Origin: Ferruginibacter sp.
GTDB taxonomy: Bacteria; Bacteroidota; Bacteroidia; Chitinophagales; Chitinophagaceae
Direction of reading: 5' to 3'
Length of the DNA stretch: 13,011 nucleotides
Assembly (NCBI GenBank): GCA_025352435.1
Contig: JANXTN010000243.1
Span: 1-13,011, forward strand
Shown here: positions 7,378 through 13,011 of the stretch, piece after piece
Numbering within the stretch: position 1 is the stretch's first letter
How the letters are laid out: every line of letters begins with the position of its first letter
Notes under the pieces: model-generated
What the model was told of the DNA's origin: nothing
Database searches by the model: none
What the model saw: the letters and a program-made list of their open reading frames with translations, nothing else
Made by a program: the position numbers and the translations under genes

Positions 7378-8163
7378 TTATTCATGTACTGCAAGCACCG
7401 GCACCTTGCTTTGATAAATCATCTTTTTTGTATGCTGTGTTTTAAATAATTTGGAAAAGAAGCCATGAAACTTAGGCCCGATGATGATCATGTCAATTTG
7501 CTGATCTCTTACAAAAAGATTGATGGCTTCATGAAAATCAAACAGACGCATAAAATAAAATTCCGGATGAAACTCACTCAACAATTCTTCCATCTTATCT
7601 CTTTCAATTTTGTATCCGGTGGTTAAAGAAATGTAATGTGAATCATCTACGTTTAGTACATGCAGATTAGGTTTAAAATCTGATAGAATTCTTTTTACTG
7701 CAAGTAACACAGGCGTCTCTTCTACATACCTCATTTCAGATGCAATAAGTATGTTTGTTGTGCCTGTATATTTTGCATCTGCAGGTACAATCAAAACAGG
7801 GCATACATTTTTCTCCGCTATTTTTAAGGTGTTGCTCCCGGAAAACCATTGCGTAATTGCAGACTTGCCCGTAAGGCCCATTACTATCATATAAGCAGCT
7901 CTTACGTGTGAATATGCTTCGAGGCTTTCTATGAAATTGCTGCCTGATTCTGAAAACGTTTCGATATTTGCGCAATCAACAGATAACTCAGTTTTTAAAC
8001 TCTGCAGATAATTGTTTGCTACATCGACGTCTTCAGCTTTTGTATAGAAATGATAGAGCACGAGTGTAATATCTGCTCTGTTTCTATACATGTTTGCAGC
8101 GTAATGTGCAGCGTTAAAAGATGTTTCAGAAAAATCTAATGGTACTATTACTATTTTTGACAT
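7378..8163 (-). CDS. Universal stress protein, tandem UspA domains
   Basis: Cytoplasmic universal stress protein of 261 residues with two UspA domains in tandem, the usual Bacteroidota form. Domain 1 spans about residues 1-127 and starts KIVIVPLDFSETS, with the conserved aspartate (D10). It carries the nucleotide-binding signature G-x2-G-x9-G-S as G96, G99, G109 and S110 (GLTGKSAITQWFSGS), followed by CPVLIVP. This predicts ATP binding. Domain 2 (about 135-261) ends KVPVLAVHE, but its equivalent loop (229-242, GPKFHGFFSKLF) lacks the second glycine and the G-S pair, so it probably does not bind ATP. Such proteins usually help survival under starvation, redox or envelope stress; the exact role is not readable here. 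The gene appears monocistronic, and I found no clear promoter upstream on this strand. Confidence 0.92.
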   Translation of the reverse strand: MSKIVIVPLDFSETSFNAAHYAANMYRNRADITLVLYHFYTKAEDVDVANNYLQSLKTELSVDCANIETFSESGSNFIESLEAYSHVRAAYMIVMGLTGKSAITQWFSGSNTLKIAEKNVCPVLIVPADAKYTGTTNILIASEMRYVEETPVLLAVKRILSDFKPNLHVLNVDDSHYISLTTGYKIERDKMEELLSEFHPEFYFMRLFDFHEAINLFVRDQQIDMIIIGPKFHGFFSKLFKTQHTKKMIYQSKVPVLAVHE

Positions 8164-8544
8164 GTTTTCTTTTTTGTAAACTTAATGACTTTAATTGAAA
8201 TTCTATGGCCTTGTTAAGTGTATACAATACATCGACCAAGACTGAAGAACATCAATCTAACAATACGCTTTTATCTTTTGAAGCATTGATTAGCATTAGT
8301 TGCGGCGGTCTGCATTACTCCTCATAATACTATGCTGTCGTGTTCCCATGAATGCCGGCGGAGGATTTACAATATGCCGAGAGGCAGACCTTGACCAAAT
8401 ATCATATTCACCCTGATAGACATATCTTTGTTTGCTTTGTAGTCTGGCTGTACATTTGCTGCTTCTGAAAGAACAACATGGAAGAACGGGAAGAAATGCT
8501 GTGCTGCCATGAGTAAATAATTCACTAACCTTAAATTTAATTTT
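8164..8544. other. 381-base intergenic region, mostly non-coding
   Basis: Between the divergently placed stress-protein gene and the lysine-rich mini-gene. It holds the likely promoter of the mini-gene (8428-8458), a second TAnnTTTG match (TATCTTTG, 8423-8430), and complementary segments 8307-8313/8384-8390 and 8319-8323/8361-8365 that could nest into a folded RNA. On the - strand a frame stays open for 83 codons from 8547 to the TAA at 8296-8298, but it has no usable start near its beginning. Nothing else supported. Confidence 0.6.
8428..8458 (+). promoter_or_regulatory. Putative promoter of lysine-rich mini-gene
   Basis: TTG (8428-8430) is followed after 20 bases by TACATTTG (8451-8458), a perfect match to the Bacteroidota -7 consensus TAnnTTTG at an acceptable spacing. 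The predicted start near 8463-8466 gives a leader of about 80 bases before the ATG at 8545. Motif evidence only, but it is the best promoter match in the window. Confidence 0.5.
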
Positions 8545-8640
8545 ATGTCAAAAAAGTCAGCTGAACCTAAAAAGAATAAGCCTACTAAAAAGAAAAGCTC
8601 AGCCCAAAAGAAAGCGGATCCAAAGAAAAAAGCACGGTAA
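8545..8640 (+). CDS. Lysine-rich mini-protein, 31 residues
   Basis: A 31-codon ORF encoding MSKKSAEPKKNKPTKKK and then a similar alanine/lysine/proline-rich tail ending KKKAR. Fourteen of 31 residues are lysine, with one arginine and only two acidic residues, so the peptide is strongly basic and likely disordered. The composition recalls histone H1-like tails and small nucleic-acid- or ribosome-associated proteins, but I do not recognise a family. It is supported as real by a well-placed promoter (8428-8458), an A/T-rich leader ending TTTAATTTTATG, and a hairpin terminator 12 bases after the stop. It faces the stress-protein gene divergently and the lipoprotein gene convergently. A nucleoid or RNA-binding role is inference from charge only. 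The alternative is a chance ORF in A-rich DNA. Confidence 0.6.
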   Translation: MSKKSAEPKKNKPTKKKSSAQKKADPKKKAR

Positions 8641-8652
8641 GCTAAAAATGCC

Positions 8653-8682
8653 GAAAGCCCGGTTCATAGAGTCGGGCCTTTC
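8653..8682. terminator. Bidirectional terminator between convergent genes
   Basis: GAAAG-CCCG (8653-8661) pairs with CGGG-CTTTC (8673-8682), with one bulged C and an 11-base loop. On the - strand the stem is followed within a few bases by a T5 tract (AAAAA at 8644-8648 on +), suiting termination of the lipoprotein gene that ends at 8709. On the + strand a looser T-rich stretch follows, so it may also end the mini-gene transcript. Confidence 0.7.
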
Positions 8683-8708
8683 AAAATTGTTCTATTTCCT
8701 TTTATAAA

Positions 8709-9857
8709 TTACCAATCTACCTGGTTGGTGATTTCATTTTTTACCTGCGGGTATATTTTTCTGTAGAGGTCTTCGAGCACATCTTCTTTGCGGGGGCTAT
8801 TGTAATTGTTGTTGTTGAGGATTGCCCAATCGTTGTTGCTGAGGGCTCGCCTATCGCCGCTATAGCTGCCGCTTTCCTGCTGCCAACGATAGTTGTTGCT
8901 AAAAGTGCGGTAACTGATATTGCGGTTGCTGCGTATGTCTCTAATGTTCATTTCCATGGCGGCGGTTGCATCAAAACTCTGGCGGGTAAGGTTGAGCGTT
9001 GCATACACAGTTCTGTAAATTGGCTTGCCGGAAGTATCTCTGCCTTCCTGCACATTTGCACTTACCTGCCGCTGATAATTGTAAGTTATTGGATAAGGAA
9101 TGCTCATATCCCGAAGGCGAAGATCTACCACCCAATCCGGTTGCACATTATCTCTGCGGGCATCCCAATCTGTATAAAACCTTGCTGCGTAAAGGTTGTA
9201 GCCGTTGGTGTTTTGCAACTCTCTAACCAAACTTTCCTGAAAATACTGGTTGCTGTAATTGTAACCGGTATTTCCCCAGCCGCTGTTGAAGAAGTAAGAA
9301 TTATCTTCTACCCGATTGATGACAATGTTTACAATGGCAGATTCGTACGCCTCCTGCATTTTTATTTTGCTTTCTTTAAAGCCGGGGACATATTTGTCTG
9401 TGCGTTTAAATAAAGTGTAGGCCCGCTTTGCATCGTCTCTGTTTTGCTTCGCTAAATAATTTTCTGCAGCGGTGTAAGTAACTTCAGCTGCGGCTTGCTT
9501 CGTCTCCAACAATTCTGTACCAAAAGAATGTGGATTCACAATTTTAAAAGCAGCACCGTTATTTAAAATGGCGTTGTAAGCATTTTGCAAAGCGTCATAT
9601 TCTTTGATGAGTAAATCAAAACGATTAATGTCTTTGCTATTATTGTAGGTTTTTATTTTTGCAAGATGATCGAGCTTTATATTGTTGTACAAAATGGGTA
9701 AGGCAGAAAGTGCATCGCCGTCATTTTTATCTTTGGCCAATTTCTTTACCACATCTTGCAATGCACGGTCGGCATCCGTTCTTTGTAAATATGTTTTATT
9801 GCTGCCGCAGGATGATAAAATTACAACAGCAATAAGTGGAAGTAAATATCTTTTCAT
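8709..9857 (-). CDS. Lipoprotein of unknown function
   Basis: A 382-residue envelope lipoprotein. The N-terminus MKRYLLPLIAVVILSSC is a type II signal peptide with lipobox LSSC, so the mature protein should start at lipid-modified C17. Residues 25-175 are mainly charged and helical (for example ALQDVVKKLAKDKNDGD), possibly helical repeats of the TPR kind but without clear motifs. Residues 180-330 look beta-rich, with WVVDLRLRDM and ATLNLTRQSF followed by aspartate-rich MNIRDIRSNRNISYRTF. That pattern, a predicted strand then 'D-x-x-S/T-x-x-x-I', is loosely like periplasmic lipoproteins of the LpoB/CsgG-like fold. The C-terminus (EDVLEDLYRKIYPQVKNEI) is an amphipathic helix. Asparagine and tyrosine are frequent. 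I do not recognise the family. It stands alone, with a terminator behind it and a divergent gene in front. Confidence 0.85.
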   Translation of the reverse strand: MKRYLLPLIAVVILSSCGSNKTYLQRTDADRALQDVVKKLAKDKNDGDALSALPILYNNIKLDHLAKIKTYNNSKDINRFDLLIKEYDALQNAYNAILNNGAAFKIVNPHSFGTELLETKQAAAEVTYTAAENYLAKQNRDDAKRAYTLFKRTDKYVPGFKESKIKMQEAYESAIVNIVINRVEDNSYFFNSGWGNTGYNYSNQYFQESLVRELQNTNGYNLYAARFYTDWDARRDNVQPDWVVDLRLRDMSIPYPITYNYQRQVSANVQEGRDTSGKPIYRTVYATLNLTRQSFDATAAMEMNIRDIRSNRNISYRTFSNNYRWQQESGSYSGDRRALSNNDWAILNNNNYNSPRKEDVLEDLYRKIYPQVKNEITNQVDW

Positions 9858-9909
9858 AACAGTGTATTTATAATTCTTCTATTAACAAACCAACATCCAA
9901 ATCTTTCAT

Positions 9910-9921
9910 CAAAATATTTTG
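9910..9921. promoter_or_regulatory. 12-base perfect palindrome between divergent genes
   Basis: CAAAATATTTTG is a perfect 12-base palindrome, 52 bases upstream of the lipoprotein gene and 78 bases upstream of the amidohydrolase gene. Its position could allow one regulator to act on both. It is A+T-rich, so chance occurrence is quite possible. A loose TTG (9944-9946) and TAACTTTC (9968-9975) pair, 21 bases apart, may be the promoter of the + strand gene. Confidence 0.25.
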
Positions 9922-9999
9922 TATATGGTTGTTAACTTAATTTTTGGTGAAATGTAATGGTTACTTTTAACTTTCGAAAAAAACGGCAATGACCAATTT

Positions 10000-11445
10000 A
10001 TGAAAATATTACTTTCTACGGTGGCAGTACTTTTTGTATTACACACAACCGCTCAAAACAACAGCAATGTAAAGTTGGTAAACAATTTAAAAAAAGAAGC
10101 AGCAGAAAATATACAAAGCGGTTACGATGCCTATAAAAATATAGCTTTAAACATTTGGGGCTATGCAGAAGTGGGGTACAAAGAAGTGAAGAGTTCAGCA
10201 TTATTGCAGACAACCTTAAAGAACAATGGTTTTACTGTAGAGGCTGGAGTAGCAGGTATTCCCACGGCATTTGTAGCTACTTATGGCACTGGGAAACCTG
10301 TAATTGCTGTACTAGCAGAATTTGATGCATTGCCCGGTTTGTCGCAGGATAGTGTGGTTACAAAAACTCCGATTGCAAATAAAACCAGTGCACATGGCTG
10401 CGGACATCATTTGTTTGGAACAGGTTCTGTTGCTACAGGTATTGCAATAAAAAACTTATTGGCAGAAGGAAAGATAAAAGGTACCATTAAAGTATTTGGT
10501 ACGCCCGCAGAAGAAGGTGGCAGCGGTAAAGTTTACATGGTGAGGGAAGGACTTTTTAATGATGTGGACGTAGTGATTCATTGGCATCCAAGCGATAATA
10601 ATTCTGTTACATACACAAGTGCATTGGCAAATAAATCTGCCAAGTTTAGATTTTACGGTATTGCTGCGCATGCTTCTGCTTCTCCAGAAAAAGGACGTTC
10701 TGCACTGGATGGGGTAGAGTCTTTCGATTACATGGTGAATATGATGAGAGAACACATTCCGCAGGAAACACGCATTCATTATGTAATTACAAATGGCGGC
10801 AAATCTCCTAATGTTGTGCCCGAATTTGCTGAGGTTTACTACTATGTGAGAAACCCCGAAAGAGCCAATGCAGAAAGTATTTTTGAACGTGTTGTAAAAG
10901 CAGCTGAAGGCGCTGCAATGGGTACTGGCACTAAAATGGATTATGAGGTTATTGGCGGTACACATGATCTATTGATAAACAAAACCCTTGCTCAAAATAT
11001 GCAGACAAATTTTGAAGAGGTGGGTGGTATAAATTACACGCCTGCAGAAATTAAGTTTTCCAAAGAACTGGAAAAATCTTTTTTAAGTGCAGCACCTGGC
11101 TATGCTGAAGCAGGAAAAGTAATGCCATTGCACATTGAAAAAAACCAGGGTTCTACTGATGTGGGCGATGTGAGTTATGCAGTACCGACTGTGGGTTTGG
11201 AAAGTGCCACATGGGTGCCGGGTACGGCTGCACATAGCTGGCAAGCAGTTGCTTGTGGCGCAACAGATATAGGAATTAAAGGAATGATAGTGGCTGCAAA
11301 AACGATGGCAATGACAGCAATTGATTTATTTACCAATCCTGAATTAATCAAAAAGGCTAAAGAGGAATTTGTTATTTCGAAAGGAAATTACAAATACAAA
11401 GCATTGTTAGGAGACAGAAAACCAGCATTGAATTACAGAGATTAA
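10000..11445 (+). CDS. Exported M20D amidohydrolase (AbgB-like)
   Basis: Zinc-dependent amidohydrolase of peptidase family M20D, closest in pattern to the B subunit of aminobenzoyl-glutamate hydrolase. It would cleave the amide bond of an N-acylated amino acid or dipeptide-like substrate. Residues 1-19 form a signal peptide ending TTAQ, so unlike E. coli AbgB it is predicted to act outside the cytoplasm. The metal and catalytic residues are all present: C134 and H136 in HGCGHH, E171/E172 in PAEEGG (general base and ligand), H196 in HWHP and H412 in AAHSW. The lid/dimerisation domain is about 212-325. EVYYYVRNP (278-286) is the conserved strand of the AbgB subgroup. Length of 481 residues is normal. 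A LysR-type gene follows after 31 bases with no terminator between, so co-transcription is likely. The natural substrate is uncertain. Confidence 0.9.
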   Translation: MKILLSTVAVLFVLHTTAQNNSNVKLVNNLKKEAAENIQSGYDAYKNIALNIWGYAEVGYKEVKSSALLQTTLKNNGFTVEAGVAGIPTAFVATYGTGKPVIAVLAEFDALPGLSQDSVVTKTPIANKTSAHGCGHHLFGTGSVATGIAIKNLLAEGKIKGTIKVFGTPAEEGGSGKVYMVREGLFNDVDVVIHWHPSDNNSVTYTSALANKSAKFRFYGIAAHASASPEKGRSALDGVESFDYMVNMMREHIPQETRIHYVITNGGKSPNVVPEFAEVYYYVRNPERANAESIFERVVKAAEGAAMGTGTKMDYEVIGGTHDLLINKTLAQNMQTNFEEVGGINYTPAEIKFSKELEKSFLSAAPGYAEAGKVMPLHIEKNQGSTDVGDVSYAVPTVGLESATWVPGTAAHSWQAVACGATDIGIKGMIVAAKTMAMTAIDLFTNPELIKKAKEEFVISKGNYKYKALLGDRKPALNYRD

Positions 11446-11476
11446 AAAGTATTACAGTAGTTTAAATCCCCATTCC

Positions 11477-12373
11477 ATGTTATCTACACGTCATGAAATA
11501 TTTATAGAAGTTGCCAGTAATTTAAGTTTTACAAAAGCAGGTGAAATATTATTTATTTCGCAACCTGCCATCAGCAAACAAATAAAAGCGTTGGAAGCAT
11601 ATTATAAAACAAATCTGTTTGAAAGAAAAGGTGGGGCAATCAGTCTAACCCATGGCGGTCAATTATTATTAGAGCGATTAAAAGAAGCAAAGAAAATACA
11701 GAACCAATTGGAGTTCGAACTCAGCATTTTATCTGATCATTTAAAAGCAAAAGGACAATTAAAACTTGGTGCCAGCACAACTGTAGCACTATACATTATT
11801 CCAAAAATATTATCAGCCTTTCACCAAAAATATCCTGACGTAAAAATCAGTTTGCTTAACAGAAATACGGATACCATTACCAAAGCTTTGATAGACCAGG
11901 AAATAGATATCGGCATAGTTGAAGGTAAAAAGAAAAACTCTGCAATACTTTATCAGCCTTACATTACAGATGAAGTAGTGGCTGTGTGCAGCGCTAAAAG
12001 CCCTATTGCAAAAAAGAAATCTTTAACTATAAAAGAGCTGAAGCATTACCCGATCGTTTTAAGAGAACAAGGCTCGGGTACGCTGGAGGCGTTAAGATAC
12101 AATCTTGAACAAAACGGTGTGAAAATTTCTGATTTAAAAGTAAGTGTTCGCCTTGCAGGTACAGAAGCTTTAAAGAATTTTTTAAGGGAAGATAATTGCC
12201 TCGGCTTTTTACCCAAAGGTTCTATTTTAAAAGAATTACGGGATGGTGATCTGGTAGCCGTGAAAATTGAAAAGTTTAAGATCATTAGAGATTTCTTTTT
12301 TATACAGCGCCACGGAACAGATACCAACGAACTAAACAAAACATTTATTAAGTTTTGTAAAAATTATATATAA
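11477..12373 (+). CDS. LysR-type transcriptional regulator
   Basis: Cytoplasmic DNA-binding regulator of 298 residues. The N-terminal winged helix-turn-helix is clear: SFTKAGEILFISQPAISKQI (17-36), then LE, and FERKGGAISLTHGG (48-61), the conserved wing. A linker helix (about 62-88) joins it to a periplasmic-binding-protein-like effector domain (about 93-298) that starts LKLGASTTVALYIIPKIL. REQGSGT (in the mid effector domain) is a motif seen in CysL/CbbR-like members and often contacts an anion. The gene lies 31 bases behind the amidohydrolase and is probably in its operon, so control of that gene is possible. A dyad containing a T-N11-A box lies just downstream (12389-12416), before threonine synthase. 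The effector is unknown. Confidence 0.93.
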   Translation: MLSTRHEIFIEVASNLSFTKAGEILFISQPAISKQIKALEAYYKTNLFERKGGAISLTHGGQLLLERLKEAKKIQNQLEFELSILSDHLKAKGQLKLGASTTVALYIIPKILSAFHQKYPDVKISLLNRNTDTITKALIDQEIDIGIVEGKKKNSAILYQPYITDEVVAVCSAKSPIAKKKSLTIKELKHYPIVLREQGSGTLEALRYNLEQNGVKISDLKVSVRLAGTEALKNFLREDNCLGFLPKGSILKELRDGDLVAVKIEKFKIIRDFFFIQRHGTDTNELNKTFIKFCKNYI

Positions 12374-12388
12374 TCCTTGGTTATGTAC

Positions 12389-12416
12389 TATAACTATTTA
12401 CGTTGTAAAAGTTATA
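12389..12416. promoter_or_regulatory. Long dyad with T-N11-A core before threonine synthase
   Basis: TATAACT(A)TTTAC (12389-12401) and GTAAAAGTTATA (12405-12416) are inverted 12-base arms with a single extra A, around GTT. The inner TTTACGTTGTAAA fits the T-N11-A pattern of LysR-family sites, and a LysR gene ends 15 bases upstream. No T-run follows on +, so it is a poor terminator. It overlaps the TTG of the putative promoter below. Operator function is inference. Confidence 0.45.
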
Positions 12417-12434
12417 CTTGGGAATGTACTTTTG
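12403..12434 (+). promoter_or_regulatory. Putative promoter of threonine synthase gene
   Basis: TTG (12403-12405), 21 bases, then TACTTTTG (12427-12434), a perfect TAnnTTTG match. The element ends only four bases before the ATG at 12439, so transcription from it would give a leaderless or nearly leaderless mRNA. Motif evidence only; a promoter further upstream may also act. Confidence 0.4.
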
Positions 12435-12438
12435 TTAA

Positions 12439-13011
12439 ATGCTTACATTAACAAAACCTTACTCGTACGCAGTGGCGCTCAAATGTTCCAACTGCGATAA
12501 AGATTATTCTTTCCATTCTTTAAACAGCTTTGCAGATTGCTGTAACCGTCCACTTGTTGTGGAATACGAAGATGGGATTGACTTTGACAAAGACCAACTT
12601 TTGGGTAGAGAACACAACATGTGGCGCTATGCTGAAATGTTACCCGTGCTAAAAGAAGGAAACATTGTGAGCCTTGGTGAAGGCATGACGCCAATTTTTC
12701 ATTTAAATAAACTTGCGAGTGCTAATGGGTTTACATCCCTTTTAATGAAAGACGAATCCGGCAATCCTACAGGATCTTTTAAAGCCAGAGGCTTAAGTAT
12801 GGCTGTTTCCAAAGCAAAAGAATTTGGTATTGAGCATTGTATTATACCTACAGCAGGCAATGCCGGCGGGGCTTTAGCGGCTTATTGCGCAAAGGCGGAT
12901 ATTAAATGTACAGTTGTAATGCCAACGCATACACCTAAAATATTTAAACAGGAATGCGAACTGTATGGTGCGGAACTATTGTTGGTAGATGGCTTAATAA
13001 ATGACTGTGCA
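12439..13011 (+). CDS. thrC: Threonine synthase, N-terminal part (runs off window)
   Basis: The first 191 codons of a PLP-dependent threonine synthase, which converts O-phosphohomoserine to threonine in the cytoplasm; the frame is open at the right edge. The N-terminus has a zinc-ribbon-like C16-x2-C19 and C34-C35 as in the longer threonine synthases. MWRYAEMLP (61-69) and SLGEGMTPIF (78-87) are typical of this family. The PLP lysine is K115 in NPTGSFKARG, and PTAGNAGGA (137-145) is the cofactor-phosphate loop. The ATG at 12439 is chosen because an upstream ATG at 12424 meets a stop after four codons, and no other Met occurs before residue 61. It follows the LysR gene by 65 bases on the same strand. 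Cysteate synthase or another fold-type II PLP enzyme is a less likely alternative without the C-terminal half. Confidence 0.88.
   Translation, partial: MLTLTKPYSYAVALKCSNCDKDYSFHSLNSFADCCNRPLVVEYEDGIDFDKDQLLGREHNMWRYAEMLPVLKEGNIVSLGEGMTPIFHLNKLASANGFTSLLMKDESGNPTGSFKARGLSMAVSKAKEFGIEHCIIPTAGNAGGALAAYCAKADIKCTVVMPTHTPKIFKQECELYGAELLLVDGLINDCA

Noticed and set aside
8352..8468. 38-codon + strand ORF starting MPAEDLQYAERQ
   Set aside because: It overlaps the predicted promoter of the mini-gene, ends in a hydrophobic cysteine-rich run, and has no start signal; likely chance.
10456..10965. 169-codon - strand ORF inside the amidohydrolase gene
   Set aside because: It is fully antisense to a gene with intact catalytic motifs; histidine/phenylalanine/cysteine-rich translation is typical of an antisense shadow.
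1..13011. Search for CRISPR arrays, tRNA/rRNA genes, transposases, phage or toxin-antitoxin modules
   Set aside because: No regularly spaced repeats, cloverleaf or rRNA-like segments, or recognisable mobile-element or defence proteins were seen; the gene set is housekeeping-like.

Overview
The window looks like an ordinary stretch of chromosome from a member of the Bacteroidota, probably a Chitinophagaceae-like organism. This rests on A+T-rich DNA, A-rich leaders in place of strong Shine-Dalgarno sequences, promoter-like TTG / TAnnTTTG pairs, and the gene set (WG-repeat protein, DUF1622 protein, tandem UspA protein, short Omp85 barrel, FadN-type beta-oxidation enzyme). The phylum is fairly secure; the family is inference. 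I see no rRNA, tRNA, CRISPR array, insertion sequence, prophage or integration site.

Layout. Positions 1-4943 lie on the + strand: an MFS transporter (possibly cut at the left edge), a secreted WG-repeat protein with a clear terminator, and a bifunctional 3-hydroxyacyl-CoA dehydrogenase/enoyl-CoA hydratase (fadN type). The last has a palindromic operator-like site in front of it and a large hairpin behind it. Positions 5070-8163 lie on the - strand: a decayed VOC/glyoxalase-family pseudogene, a small DUF1622 membrane protein, a POTRA-less Omp85-type outer-membrane barrel, and a two-domain universal stress protein. A 381-base gap with promoter-like motifs leads to a 31-residue lysine-rich mini-protein on the + strand. 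That gene converges, through a shared terminator-like hairpin, on a - strand lipoprotein of unknown function. From 10000 to the right edge the genes are again on +: an exported M20D amidohydrolase (AbgB-like), a LysR-type regulator 31 bases behind it, and the start of a threonine synthase that runs off the window.

How the genes work together. Most are single-gene units of unrelated function: fatty-acid oxidation, envelope, stress, peptide/amide hydrolysis and threonine synthesis. The only plausible operon is amidohydrolase-LysR. I did not find a novel multi-gene system. The items most worth a second look are the mutated VOC pseudogene, the unlabelled lysine-rich mini-gene with its promoter, the dyad operator in front of fadN, and the dyad plus possibly leaderless start of threonine synthase.
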